A stretch of 64,000 bases of DNA from Brachyhypopomus gauderio (GCF_052324685.1 NC_135219.1:22800316-22864315), one strand, 5' to 3'; counted from the first letter of the stretch, positions 1-11,225 are shown. Translations and numbers: made by a program. Notes: generated by a model from the sequence alone, not told the origin.

Positions 1-160
1 ACACCTGTGTACAATGAATGACAATAAAGATTGTCTAAGTCTAAGTGCGGTGTATGTATGTGTGTGTCTGTGTGTATGTGGAGTTTGTATGAGAGGTGTG
101 TGTGTGTGTGTGTGTCTGTGAGAGATGTATGTATGTATGTGTGGAGTGGGTATGAGAGAG

Positions 161-161
<1 letters not shown>

Positions 162-224
<63 letters not shown>
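162..224. repeat. (TG)n microsatellite
   Basis: Uninterrupted TG dinucleotides, flanked from about 50 to 161 by degenerate TG/TATG sequence. Long open frames here on both strands are repeat artefacts. Confidence 0.97.
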
Positions 225-228
<4 letters not shown>

Positions 229-508
229 ATGCGTGTGTGTGGTGCCTGAACGAGCACAGAGGCAAATTGTGAAAAACCCAATTCTGATTTTGAGAAAGTT
301 ACAAAGCCAATCGACTATAAAAATCACAGCACAGGTCTCGGAGCCAAGACCTTTGGAGGTCTGTTCGTTAAGCGCTTCCGGCTGTATTAATTGCTTTTCA
401 AGCCCTCTAGTAACAGCCAGGTCCTCAACAAATAATGGCAAACAGTTGTGGTGCACACTAAAATGTCAGTAGCTTTGCTGGCCTTGTGGTGCCTGCACGA
501 CCCCCCAC

Positions 509-2687
509 CTTGTCCTGGATGATCATGTCCTTCTCCTGGATCTCCGACTTCAGGGCCACGATGTCCTTGTCCCGTGACTGGACATCCTCCTGCAGCTTCT
601 GCTTATACTCCATTAGTTGACTGATCTCCAGGTTCTTGTTCTTGATTTTGTTCTCCAGGTCAATAATCTGCACCATTCACATCAACAGAGAGACACAGAG
701 GCACGTCAAGCCGTGGCTCACGCAAAGAAAGGCCAGAAATTCCCCCCGGCCTTTAAAACAAAAACGAGTGGGGATGCGTGATGGAAACAATATACGAGCG
801 CAGGGTTGTGAAAGACGCCACCAACCTTGACCTTTCTGTATGCCGCCGTGTCCACGAGATAGTAGTGCTTCTCTTCCTCCTCGCGCAGCCTGCACTCGTA
901 CTGGGCGCGCATTTCCTCCAGCTCAAAGTTGCTTTCCGCCTCCATTTGATTTTTAGTCTCCTCAAACTCGCGCTCCTGCTGCTGCAACTTGTCACGGCAC
1001 TGGGGAGAAGAGAGAAACACCCTGCTGGTACCATGGCACAAACTAAGCAGTCGGCAGTCAAGGGACCCTCCAAGTGTTACACATTTTCCTAAGGGTCTGT
1101 TCTTCTTGGAGACCTTGATCTTGAATGATCACATGACAGTACTAAACTCCGAAGTAAACATACATGCTGGACGAACCTTTCGGGACCCTCAGTGTATACG
1201 ATAGTTGGATTTGTAGCCCAATGAGGGCTCTATATACCAAAGCAAACACAACCAAAGTGTATATTGTCTCTGCTGCTAATTGCTCTACGGACCACTCAGC
1301 AGAACACTTGGGGCAAAGCGGAAACACTCACTCATTACCAACACAGACTTGAAAGCACTCCTGCACAGTACAATACATTACCCAGAGCTCTCTATTCAAC
1401 TAAAACCACTTAGACTAACAGATGTTTATTTTCAACACTGACACAATGTGGCACACATCTCCAAAACGAATATTACAGCGTAGCATCACCTTCATGTAGT
1501 GACTTGGACATTTTTTTCAACATTACTTAATCACATTTAAAATAGTTTTATTAGATGCAGCACAATATAACAAAAAAAGATGCCTTAATTGTCAAATTTG
1601 ATCAAGCCAGTCCAAATATATTCACATTTAAATTTTTTAAATGCAATTAACCTAAAACAAAAGGAAATCTTGTGATCAAGAAATGTGCTCTAGTTTCAGC
1701 ACGTAGCTAGTATTTCTTTTCCGTGATCATGGTTCATCGGACCAACACGTTGTCTTGGGACCCTTAAAAAACTACCTTAAACTGTACAGACTGGGATTAA
1801 ACTTCAGGAAACAATAAACAAGAATATAATGTAACCGTCCACGTATCTATTAATATCTTTTGAACAGCCCAGCGATGTTTTTGAACGGTCCAAACGCGAA
1901 GTAAACGGGATGAGAGAAAGCGCTCATTCAATTACGCCATACTGTATTACCAAAACTGTGGGAAGAAGCTCCTACAAACCGATGAAAACAGCGATTTATT
2001 ACAGCGCGCTTGATCACCGACCGCTTAGACAGCGAGCGGAGGAAAATGGCCGCGGCTCAATCATCATCATGCGGGGAAATCCAAGTAACTACTTCATGTG
2101 ATACATTATTACATTACAGATGTCACATATCCGATTACAATAACGCACCCAGCAGAGCTGCAAGCCAAACACGGAGTCTGAACGTTTTCGCAACTAGGTG
2201 GACGGTTCAAGAAAACGTGAGACGGGCCGGGTTGCCAGGTCCTACAAAAATATCCCGCCCTCCAGCAGCCTAAACTAGCCCAAAGCCAAAAGTTGTTGAC
2301 GGCTGGGTGGCGAGTGTTTAAAATGGAGACAAATTAAGTATTATATCGCGATCGATTCTTTGTGTTGACTTGTAACTCCCGCGGTGGCCCAACTCAAAAG
2401 TACCCCAAAAAACCGCATCCCGCGACCCCAGAATTTTTGGCGTGAAAACCGCGAACCTGGCAACTATAGAGACGGGAGACAGACGTGGCCGTGCGGCCGA
2501 GCCGTCGGCACCACAGCGCCCTCACCTGGTCCAACTCGTGCGTCGTCTCCTCCAGCTCGGCCTCGAACATCTGCTGCATCTCCTCCAGGGCTCGGTGCTT
2601 GCTGGCCTCCAGCTGCTGCAGCTCCTTCTCGTAGGTCTGAGACCTCACCAGCACATCCCGGAACATTGTCTTGTAGTCCATAATCAA
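509..2687 (-). CDS. CFAP57-like (WDR65-like) coiled-coil exons, partial gene
   Basis: Three minus-strand exons with good splice borders: 2687-2526 (54 codons), 999-832 (56 codons; a donor at 826 is also possible) and 667-509 (53 codons). All junctions are phase 0, so they join into one continuous frame. The product is highly charged coiled coil (for example EFEETKNQMEAE, YECRLREEEEK, LKSEIQEKDMIIQDK). Order, spacing and the IQDK-ending 53-residue exon resemble the C-terminal coiled coil of CFAP57, an axonemal inner-arm dynein regulator of motile cilia; this match is from memory. No start, WD40 repeats or stop are visible. Exons upstream (right of 2.7 kb) are not found, where repeats begin. 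It is either the 3' part of a gene continuing left of the window or an orphan fragment. Coding quality is good, with no stop in any exon. Confidence 0.6.
1000..2525. other. Intron of the CFAP57-like gene, with MITE debris
   Basis: No coding exon recognised. The stretch 2229-2466 is bounded by inverted GTTGCCAGGT (2231-2240) and ACCTGGCAAC (2455-2464), so it looks like a hAT-type miniature element. It contains a piece with the TATATCGCGATCGAT core also seen near 3.95, 14.87 and 19.52 kb. A short open frame starting with Met-Ala-Ala-Ala at 2046 has no support as a gene. Confidence 0.5.
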
Positions 2688-2706
2688 CTTAAGGTTGTTT
2701 GTTCTG

Positions 2707-2758
2707 AATGAACAATATCAATGAACAATATCAATGAACAATATCAATGAACAATATC
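2707..2758. repeat. 13-bp minisatellite, 4 copies
   Basis: Four exact tandem copies of AATGAACAATATC, followed by a partial fifth unit, directly upstream (minus-strand sense) of the first CFAP57-like exon. Confidence 0.95.
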
Positions 2759-2763
2759 AATGA

Positions 2764-3788
2764 TCGATGTTCTTACACACGTTATGGCGCGTATATGAGT
2801 CATCTGACTAGCTAGCGAACTTATATAGGTTAATCAGTTTACAGTTACCAAGGCGATAGTTACCCTAACAACGACCTCACAAATACTCGCGTGGAATCTC
2901 TACGTAATCCCTCGTTTATCACGTGAGAGACGTTCCAATTACAACTGCTAGTTAGAGTGTGAGTTAGAGTGTGTGCAGGCATGAAAAATGATCAAAACTC
3001 TCCTGGATAAACTGCTGTAAAATCCTTAGGCCTTCATGTAGAAGCTCCATTTAAATTTCTAATGGGAGAGAATCTTGTCCTTTCTGGCACGCCGGGATAT
3101 CTAATCATTTGATCAATTCGTTTTAGAGTTATGAGCATTTGTTTGGCACTAGGCACAGAAAACTGCCCCATTAGCTCCCATGTTAATTTATCAAAATCCG
3201 AATTGCCTTTTTCACAATTTACCTCTGTGTTTAACTCGTCATAAATCAGTCATTTTTGGGTCAAACCACACACAATTACATGAAAATCATCAGCAAGCGG
3301 ACCTCTCTCATACAATCTCTTCGGTTAAGCGATAAGTTAAATATGTCCCGAACTACGACCGTTTGTTCGGAGGGTGCAAATCACATTAAACAAGCCTTCT
3401 TCACTCAGAATAGCAGAGATTAGTTAGAGCAGAGGTGCCCAAGCTTTTGTTAACCAAGATCTACTTTTGAAGTTGATGGCATGCCGAGATCTACCAAGTC
3501 AAACACAAGGGCCGGGCAATTAAACAAGGAACCCCAATCACAGTTCAAATGTAGTTGTTTTTTTATTTGCACAGGTGGAGAATAAGCAGTAAATCCAACA
3601 AATGAGGAAATGATCAATGCATCAAAAATAGGTTGTGAAAACAGAACAAGAATCTCACAAGAACTTCACACCATCTTTATCTTAGCCACATACACGCCAA
3701 AACTACAGAAAATAGCAGTCAAAAACTCCATAAAAGGCTGGTCAGTCAAAAAACCCAAATCTAAATAAAAAACAAGTAATTCCAAGAT

Positions 3789-3790
<2 letters not shown>
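2764..3790. other. Non-coding stretch without recognised gene
   Basis: AT-rich sequence with no exon that I can support. At 3430 a CAGAGGTGCCCAAG motif resembles one terminus of a hAT element with a CAGAGGTG end, but I cannot find its partner. Confidence 0.4.

Positions 3791-3864
<74 letters not shown>
3791..3864. repeat. (AC)37 microsatellite
   Basis: Pure AC repeat. It is the insertion target of the neighbouring MITE: ACACACAC lies on both sides of the element. Confidence 0.97.
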
Positions 3865-3865
<1 letters not shown>

Positions 3866-4109
3866 AGGGTTGCCAACCTTTTAAGATCACTTGGAGTGAG
3901 ATTTGATCTTTTGGGTGGGTGGGTAAAATGGAGACACAAATTAAGTATTATATCGCGATCGATAGTTCGCCAGTGGTTGGCGAACTAGTAACTCATTGTA
4001 TCATAGATATGGATCAGAGGTAAATAAACTAGATTTTTTTCAGCGTGAGAAATCGGATGTGTGTCAAATGCGTGTGTCTCACGCTCAATGCGTGAGAGTT
4101 GGCAACCCT
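3865..4109. mobile_element. hAT-type MITE (CAGGGTTGCCAA family)
   Basis: Begins CAGGGTTGCCAACC and ends GTTGGCAACCCT. It is flanked by ACACACAC on both sides, compatible with an 8-bp target duplication inside the microsatellite. The interior holds TATATCGCGATCGAT and a CACGCTCAATGCGTGAG arm. Relatives lie at 13813-15035 and 19420-19684, with a fragment near 2340. No coding capacity. Confidence 0.85.
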
Positions 4110-4147
4110 ACACACACATACACACAATAACTCTAGAAAATATAACT

Positions 4148-4576
4148 TCAAAGCAGGAAGGAGGAGAAGATAAGTCCAATATTTATTGGCCTCCACAAAT
4201 GCTTCTTTGAAAACTCTTTAAAACATTTCTTTCGCTTTGCCAGAACTCGGCTCACACGGTAAGACTCTACCGTGGCAGTTTTACTCCTATGACCAGGTGT
4301 CGTGAACACTGCCTGCTTTGCTGCCAGCTGTCTCCTCACTCCATTTACCTTCTCAGTTCGTACAGCTGATTTCACCGGGAAATCGTTAGTATACCTCTTG
4401 TGAACTGTGAGAAAATGTTGTTCCAAATTCCCTTTCTTCGGTATGGCCACAGTAGCATTACAGATCAGACATACCGACTTTGAATAAGTAAAAAAGTAGT
4501 AATTTTCCCACTCGGGATGAAAGTGATAATTTTTAGCTTTTTTGGCTTCTGCCATTATCTCTTCGGCTGCCACCAT
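4148..4576 (-). pseudogene. hAT transposase N-terminal fragment with BED-type zinc finger
   Basis: Open frame of 142 codons on the minus strand. Residues about 25-62 contain a zinc-binding pattern of the GTF2IRD2/ZBED type: FTYSKSVCLICNATV, then about 13 residues later LEQHFLTVHKRY (C-x2-C ... H-x4-H). This N-terminal finger is typical of hAT transposases and of host proteins domesticated from them. The dimerisation and catalytic parts are absent; the frame runs out near 4170 without homology, so this is a 5' fragment of a transposase gene. A host gene fragment of the same ancestry cannot be excluded. Confidence 0.65.
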
Positions 4577-5060
4577 TCTGGTTTCTTCGTGTTCGCGCTT
4601 TAGAGTCCCTGGTTACAACCTAGCAACCGTGGCAAACCATACCCAGCATTCATCAGAAAAGCAGAAAAGGTTGTGTAAATAATTAATTTTTGTATCTTAT
4701 TATTATGAAAATAGATACTGGCCTCTCATGAACGATGGTTTGATTAGTGTTTTTTTTTTTTTGTCAGAGCCTTAAATACATTGGCCAGGACGATCCCCGA
4801 CCCCGAAATGGCGGAGATGCTCCGCGAGGGGGCAGTACGGATATGGAGGGAGTGACACCCTCCTCCTGCGTACATCGAATCCTGGCAGTGGGGTCAGCCT
4901 CTGAAGGCTGTATACATGTAACTGCTCTTTAACAAATTGTTAAATAGCCTGAGACTCCAAATCATAAAACATCCTCATCTGATCTGTACAAAATATTTCA
5001 ACTAGCTTGTGCAAATGTCTTCAGTGATAACACCTGCTTGGCCCCATCAGCCATACTTAC

Positions 5061-5408
5061 CACCAAAACTGCGTCCATCGCTGTAGTTGTCATATCCTCC
5101 AAAGCCGCCGCCCCCACCCTGGTGGCCATAACCAGAACCTCCACCAAATCCTCCACGTCCACCACCATAACCTGGTCCACCACCATAGTTCCCACCTGAG
5201 GACATACAAAGGAATGTGTCGGTTTTAAACTTAATTGCCCAGTTTCCGAGACTTGGACATGAAAGGCTTAAATCAGTCCACTTTTCTCAATAAAGATGGA
5301 CACATCAACATGACCCCAGTACTCCCTTGTGAAAATAAATGCCCTTACCATCTCCTCCAAACCCATTGTAGCCATCACCTCCATAGCTTCTGCTGCCTCC
5401 GTAGCCTC
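5061..5408 (-). pseudogene. hnRNP A3/A1-like glycine-rich exons, orphan gene fragment
   Basis: Two minus-strand exons with canonical borders: 5408-5349 and 5195-5061. They splice in phase (GAT-G then GT-GGG) to give a Gly/Tyr/Asn-rich chain: GGYGGSRSYGGDGYNGFGGD continues into GGNYGGGPGYGGGRGGF and ends NYSDGRSFGG. This order matches the low-complexity tail of hnRNP A3 (A1/A2B1 relatives), nuclear RNA-binding proteins that act in splicing and mRNA transport. The two RRM domains, which should lie to the right, are missing: a P-like transposon remnant starts about 100 bp away. No terminal exon is recognised to the left. It is therefore a spliced-gene fragment, not a processed copy, and probably dead. 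Confidence 0.65.
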
Positions 5409-5514
5409 CTGTACAAAGCAGTATAGTGTTGGTTGCGTTCTTTCTGTCTGAGGAATGCAGACGTAGGGGTGGGAAACTTGCTTTCCTACCTCTTCCAAAG
5501 TGAGACTGTATCAC

Positions 5515-6119
5515 TATCGGCTGCAGACATGCACTCTGCTTTAATGGTAGAAGAAGAGCTCCCGTCCCCATCTGCAAACATTTCTGCAGTCATATGTGAC
5601 CACAGTTACCTGCCCACCTGCTTTGGTGGTCTTGTGGACAATGCCCTGGTCTACATTTCAGGGTTTGTTGTCTGAAAAATTCTGAAAAAACTGTCCTGTG
5701 AGGTGTGCCGTGCAAGCCTTGTCAAAGCTGCTGTACCCTCATCCTTTGACCAGAGCTACCACCTGCCTCAACTTAAAAACAATGGTGGTCTGATGATCCC
5801 CTCAGATGGAACAGTGAAGGTGGTCAGAGCAGCAGAGCGTGTGATACGCCAAAAATCAACAGGTGTCAGTGTGTCCTTTGTCAACCAGTTCGTTCGGGCT
5901 GAGATTGGTTCTGAAGATGTGTTTTTACTCGGGGAGCACATTGCCGAAACCCAATTCGAAATCGAGAACCATAATTTCATGCTCCTGTCATTTGTTGTCT
6001 CTGTATTTCACAATTTAAGGCTGCACCACATCGCAAAATTAACTACCCTGGAGATACAGAGTGCCAGCACATGCAAGAAATTGTGCAAAACAGTTATTTT
6101 TTCAAATAATGTATCATGA
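5515..6119 (+). pseudogene. P-element-like (THAP9-type) transposase C-terminal remnant
   Basis: Plus-strand frames first read YLPTCFGGLVDNALVYISGF (about 5610-5670) and, after a stop near 5675, CRASLVKAAVPSSFDQSYHL and NNGGLMIPSDGTVKVVRAAE (5710-5840), ending LRLHHIAKLTTLEIQSAST and KKLCKTVIF before a stop at 6117. The YIxGFVV, L-x-NNGGL-x-PS and LR-x-HH-A-K-x-T blocks are characteristic of the C-terminal third of P-element-like transposases found in fish and related to THAP9. The N-terminal THAP finger and most of the catalytic core are absent, so the copy is inactive. No terminal inverted repeats were identified. Confidence 0.65.
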
Positions 6120-6339
6120 ATGGAATGTTCTTGGGGAGGGGCTTATAGAATATAATGGGGTGTAACTAGGCAGAGGGGGGACGAGCCTGGGAGAGCAGGC
6201 TCGTAATGTATGTGATGACGGGATCTATGTGACTTTGCAGTCACCGATCTTTAAACTCTGATTAAGAGGACTCAATTTAATACTGTTTTATTTCTTTCCA
6301 TGAACGCAGGTTGTAAATATGTATATAGCTGTAGGTGTC

Positions 6340-6640
6340 TCAAATAAATGTGCAAAGGAAAATTGCACAGTAGGGGGCGAGAACGAGTCCAGAGATAGTT
6401 TGTGAGGTAGAAATCAGCTCAGCTGTTCCAGAGTCTGATGCACAGTCTATCAGAGCTACAATCCCGGCAGCAGACTCATCTGGATTCTCCATGAAATCAA
6501 ACATTTTGATGGTGATCCCACATTCTGGACTGAAATATTGAACAGCGAGGGGAAACATCTTCCTGTTGCTTTTATTTGATGCATCTGTGTGTAATGAGAA
6601 TGGTCAGGATTTATCTGATGTTAGGGCCTTCACAACGTCA
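6340..6640 (-). pseudogene. hAT-like transposase fragment
   Basis: On the minus strand the frame reads FSLHTDASNKSNRKMFPLAV, then QYFSPECGITIKMFDFMENP and DESAAGIVALIDCA. This is the segment around the first catalytic aspartate (TDAS) of a hAT-related family common in fish (proteins reading DASN-x-G-x-x-K-x-FP ... YF-x-x-x-x-G ... ET). Only about 100 residues survive. The sequence left of 6340 shows no continuation. Confidence 0.5.
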
Positions 6641-6719
6641 CTCACTGCCTTTGGAGCAAGGACATCTTTAACCACTGCCTCTGCCTTTGTTCTCCCTAAA
6701 TTTTGAATCTGAAAGAATA

Positions 6720-7254
6720 TTTTGAAAGAATATTTTGATGTAGTTTATGTGCACAGTCAGCACTGTTGTAACTGAGGTTGTGACTGTGTGGTGCTGCGGT
6801 AACCTGGAGAGAATGAGTGAGATGACAAATTCTTAATTAAATTGAATCAGATCATTCAAACAGTTAAACAGAGGTTTAGATTTAATCTATTGACATGATT
6901 TGTTCTTTCAATAGTAGTTTCAATAGGAAACTGAATCAGTAATAACAATGATCTGTACCATATCAGTGTCAATATTTTACAAACCTTTCAATTTGCCTTA
7001 AATTCATCTTAATTTGCCTTAAATGATGCTATACAGTCATCAATGTGCCTCTTCCCACTCACATTTGCATCTCTACATAAGCTTTCGTTTCTGGGGACAT
7101 GGTGGAGTGTGTAGCAGAAGACATTTTTTTGTGGGACGGGTGTGTGGCGTGACGTCTGTTGCTAGGAAACGGTGATGGCACCACCACCACGGAGGATCCA
7201 CCACCATTTTGCTGGCCTTAGTATTTCCTGTTTTTTTCTTTTATGCTGAATTGT
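6720..7254. other. Non-coding stretch
   Basis: No gene recognised. Short repeats (AATTTGCCTTAAAT twice near 7010) and a CACCACCACGGAGG stretch near 7180. Confidence 0.4.
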
Positions 7255-7379
7255 TACATTTATTGGTGATGTGTGTGTGACAGAGATGAGTATTGGACAC
7301 TTGAAAATACTCTTTTGGGCCGACGCCAGTCACCATGCCAATGACAACAATTTACACAGAAGAACAATTTAGACCTGTA

Positions 7380-7590
7380 AGGGATAATGTCCATTTTGGT
7401 GTAGGCATATCTGGTTAGGCAGGAGGTGGCTGGCCCAGGATGGATCTCTGGAAAAGGCTTGTCTCTCCTCATCTGTGTTCCTCGAGAAAATAAAACAGGG
7501 AAAATTAGCTCTGTATAAGGACATACACAGGACAGATTAGATTATAAACATTTCTGGAGTGTGGCAGCAACTCCGGCATTAAGTCAGGTA
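7380..7590 (+). repeat. Interspersed repeat shared with 16.9-17.1 kb
   Basis: Shared blocks with 16900-17095 in the same orientation include GCAGGAGGTGGCTGGC, AGGCTTGTCTCTCC and, at the right end, GCAGCAACTCCGGCATTAA. Probably an untranslated part of a LINE or a SINE-like unit. Here it runs directly into LINE ORF1 coding sequence. Confidence 0.55.
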
Positions 7591-9662
7591 TTCATCAGTG
7601 GCCCTGTGCCTGCAGGGGGCTGCAATATGTTCTCAAGGCTACTGGCATTAAATGTTTGGCTGCAGAAAACCTGCAGGTCAAATGAACTGAACTTCATTGA
7701 CAACTTCAATCTGTTTTTTGGGAAGAGAGAATTCTTCAATCGAGATGGACTGCAAACTAACAAGAGGGGTGTCAATCTCCTGTCAGAAAACTTTATTTTC
7801 TCTCTGTGTAACTTCTCTGTTTCAACTGGTGAAGAAATGTCAGCGTTAACACCCAAGGACACCGTCGCCACTACAGAGACACAACATCCTCCCCCCACAG
7901 AGGATGCGGAGTAATTAGATGGGAGCCATGTGCTGTATCAGCTGCCAGAAACACCACAACCGAATAGACAATCCACACCATCCTCCATCTCATCATCACC
8001 TCACCTGAACTTCCCAGAAACCATGGAGAAGCTTGTATCTGTAGGGACAAGACTGACACTTTCACTGTCAGCGAGTCCTCAGGTACAGCGGCAAATCACT
8101 TCAACTTCCCCCCCACAGTCCTTAATAAACAAATCTCCCCCACAACCTCAAAGTAAAAAACAAGCTCATAATCCACCAAATAGACAGCTCCGCTCGCGAG
8201 CTCATCACCAGCAGGAGCTCCACCCACCCTCCACCACCGTAAAGGAAAATTTACATCTTTTGGGTCCGTGCTGCTACAGTGTTGATATCAGCGGTACATA
8301 TTTTCAAAACAAGCATGGACCCTGTGTCCCAATTATCTCTCCCATTCCAGTTCTGATCAGAAGCAGAAAGAACAAGGAGTTTAGGTCAGATACTGTGAAT
8401 ACATCCAACCTACAGTATGTTGGAAGTATCTCAGTCTCTGAAACAAAATGTACAGGTTATTAAGTTAGCTCTACTAAATGTCAGATCTATTACAAACAAG
8501 TCTTATCTAATTAATGATTTAACTACATCTTATGGGCTTGATTTCATGCTTTTAACAGAGACATGGTTAAATTCATATAGTGCTGATATTGTGCTAACTG
8601 AGTCGGCTCCACCAAACTTTAACTTTTTAAATGTTTCTCACAATGGCAAGAAAGGGGGAGGTGTAGCAATGCTGTTTAATGATACTTTCCAATGCAAACA
8701 GTTACCACTTGGCGATTTCACATCTTTTGAATATTTGAGTGCAATTTTAAAAGGGGTACAAAGAATATTACTAGTAACTGTCTACAGGCCTCCTGGGTAC
8801 AATGCGAATTTTATTGATGATTTCACAGATATGTTATCTTTTATTTCTACTGAATTTGATCATTTTGTTATTGCTGGTGATTTTAACATTCATATTGATA
8901 ATCACCATTGATAGTTATGCCAAAGAATTCTATGATGTACTTGAATCTTTTGAACTTTCTCAGCATGTGTCTGGAAGCACGCACTGCCATGGTCACACTT
9001 TGGATGTGGTTATCTCAAAGGGTCTTAACATTTCAGCCTGTATTAAGGATGTTGCATTGTCTGATCACTACTGTGTATTTTTTGAAATGTGGATTTCAAT
9101 CCATAGCAATGCCAGGCAGGTTAGGTTAAAGAAAAGACAGATAAATGAAAGGACAGCTGCACTTTTTGTTACCAAAGTGTGCTCTGCACCTTGCCAACTA
9201 TCAGGCTCTGTTGATACTCTGCTGGATAGTTTCAACTCAAAAACTGCCAGTATTTTGGATCAGATTGCACCAGTTAGAGTTAAAACCATGCAATGTAAGC
9301 AGAAAGCTCCATGGAGAAATGATCCTGCAGTTCAGCACCAAAAAAGAGAATGCAGAAAGGCTGAACTCAGATGGCGTAAAACCAACCTTCACGTACAAAG
9401 ATTTTCAAAGATAGGCTGCGTGATTACAATAAAATAATGTGCAAAGCTCGACAATCCTTCTTCTCTAGCATTATTAACAATAGCAAAGTGCTTTTCACTA
9501 TGGTTGACAGACTAACAAACCCACCTACATATATGACCCCTGAGCTAGTTTCAATTGAGAGATGTAATGAGTTTGCAAAATTCTTTAATACTAAAATCCA
9601 TAATATCAGACAAGCCATCTGTACGCCTACATCCACCAATGAGCCAATTTTCTCTCCAAAAC

Positions 9663-9841
9663 CGGAGTTGTATAATCCAGGTTCAGAAAGTAAAAGTCCT
9701 CACCAGGATTTTGCTCAGGCTTCCTGGATTGTGTTGATTCCACTAATTTTACATGGATTGCACTAATTAAAAAAATCTATCAAGCTTGAGCAAAATCCTG
9801 GTGAGGATTTTTACTTTCTGAACCTGGATTATACAACTCTG
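9663..9841. mobile_element. Palindromic hAT-type MITE (CAGAGTTGTATAATCC ends)
   Basis: Flanked by an exact 8-bp target duplication TCCAAAAC (9655-9662 and 9842-9849). Ends read CGGAGTTGTATAATCC and GGATTATACAACTCTG. The arms pair over about 50 bp, including GTCCTCACCAGGATTTTGCTC and its complement. It is nested in the LINE. The core is nearly the same as in the element at 27601-27776, but the terminal about 29 bp differ. Confidence 0.9.
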
Positions 9842-10016
9842 TCCAAAACCACGCAAAATGTTCAACATGTCCCAGTTTAGTACTATTAACGAAGAAGGTT
9901 TAATTGATACAGTGAGTCATCTCAAATCATCCACTTGCAGCCTTGATAATGGTAATGACCAACCAAGTTTTTAAAGAATGTCTTTTCCGCAATATCAATG
10001 AACATTCTTCAAATAG

Positions 10017-10631
10017 TGTGACAGAAATGATTGATTATTGACTAATCATCATTGATTAGATCATGTTTAGTTATTATAAGAGATCATTATGAACTTTATG
10101 ATTTAGGACATGTCCATTCTGACTAAGCAGAAGGACTACAATAATGAAGTAGTGTGTTTCAGTGTAATCATGTACTTATGTTCAGTTCATATTATGCATG
10201 TGTGCTATACTGTGACCCAGGTCAGGGAGAGTGCTGAGCGTAAGAGCACTCTGTTAACTGGTAGTCACTAGGCTACTAGTCTTGGGTCATTTAGCTTTCT
10301 CTGTGTTCAACTGATACATCAGTTGCTTCCGCTAACTCTAGGGAAGTCCATATTAGGAGATACACACATGTGAGACAAAGTAGCCTGCTGGACGCTTATG
10401 TTTTGGAACATGCTGTGCTAAAGATAACCTGCTGTTAGAACTGCTGAATTGTGTTTAAGATTGTATATAAGCAGGGGGACTGCCCCCCTGCCTTCAGAGT
10501 TGTCATGCTTGAATGAGACTCTCGTGTCTGTGTCTGTCTTTGTCCTATTTATATATATTTATATTTTTGTAATAAATTAATCATTTAACCACGTCTGAGT
10601 CCTCATCCATTTCCAGAAAATTTCTACGACA
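10017..10631 (+). mobile_element. Solo LTR, retrovirus-like (class I ERV type)
   Basis: Starts TGTGACAG and ends TACGACA, so it has TG...CA ends, with 4-bp target duplication ATAG on both sides (10013-10016, 10632-10635). A TATA-like TGTATATAAGCAGG and an AATAAA signal downstream of it lie in the order expected of an LTR on the plus strand. The LINE reading resumes directly after it. No internal retroviral sequence is present; the 4-bp duplication favours an ERV over Ty3/Gypsy. Fossil solo LTR of moderate age, younger than the LINE. Confidence 0.8.
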
Positions 10632-11030
10632 ATAGTAAATTCTTCACTCATGTCAGGTGTATTTCCGAGTGCATTAAAAACTGCAGTTGTGAAGCCTATC
10701 TTGAAAAAGAAAACTCTAGATGCAAACTTGTTGAATAATTATAGACCAATTTTTAATCTACCCTTCAAGGTAATTATGCACTTTCTGTCCACAAATAGCT
10801 GTCTAGACCAATTTCAGTCTGGCTTCCGACCTAATCATAGTACTGAGACTGCACTCATTAGGGTTATCAATGACATTCGGGTAAATACAGACTCAGGAAA
10901 CATGTCTGTTCTACTACTGCTCGATCTCAGCGCTGCCTTTGACACCATTGACCACAAAATTCTCATAGATAGACTTGAGAACTGGGTTGGACTCTCAGGA
11001 ACTGTCCTAAAATGGTTCATACCTTATGGG

Positions 11031-11225
11031 GTAGTCTGCGAGATTAAGCACTAGATCTGGAATTTTCTGTCTTGAGGCCTTAGGGCCCAGGAGGAGAACT
11101 TCTGTCTTGTTCTCATTAAGTTGGAGGAAGTTTAGAGACATCCAGCTTTTAATATCTCTTACACAGGCCTCAATTTTTCCTAAATTGAGCTTGTCGTCAT
11201 GTGGGAGTAGCGTTTCAGGCAAGCC
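11031..11225 (-). mobile_element. LINE reverse-transcriptase fragment, inverted against its neighbour
   Basis: Minus-strand frame reads [40 protein letters not shown] and DLVLNLADY. The same segment occurs at 17338-17667, where it follows the RT active-site motif YADDTQL. It abuts the plus-strand LINE above head to head, giving an inverted junction near 11030. Confidence 0.8.

Larger units (their letters stand above)
7561..11030 (+). mobile_element. L2/CR1-type LINE, interrupted by a MITE and a solo LTR
   Basis: ORF1 part at 7561-7914 encodes VFISGPVPAGG and FFNRDGLQTNKRGVNLLSEN, the C-terminal half of an SGNH/GDSL esterase domain as in CR1/L2 ORF1 proteins; the expected catalytic His of the DGLH motif is Gln here. 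ORF2 starts near 8450: APE endonuclease LALLNVRSITNKSYLINDL, LLTETWL, VTVYRPPG and the GDFNIH motif (to about 8905), SDHYCVF (about 9060), then a frameshifted continuation to 9985. Reverse transcriptase resumes at 10650 with PSALKTAVVKPILKKK, FQSGFRPNHSTETALI and LLDLSAAFDTIDHKIL (to about 11020). The copy is degenerate and ends at an inverted junction near 11030. A 179-bp MITE (9663-9841) and a solo LTR (10017-10631) are inserted in it. Confidence 0.85.

Noticed and set aside
31-472. Cys/Val-rich and His/Thr-rich open frames
   Set aside because: Translations of the TG/CA microsatellite in several frames; no coding signal.
2010-2273. 87-codon frame with Met-Ala-Ala-Ala-Gln start
   Set aside because: No homologue recognised, no donor in a convincing context, and it runs into MITE sequence.
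3666-3939. Minus-strand frames with long Cys-Val runs
   Set aside because: Read-through of the AC microsatellite.
4998-5195. Met/Val/Asp-rich minus-strand frame
   Set aside because: Wrong-frame reading of the glycine-rich hnRNP exon; the Gly/Tyr frame has the splice borders.
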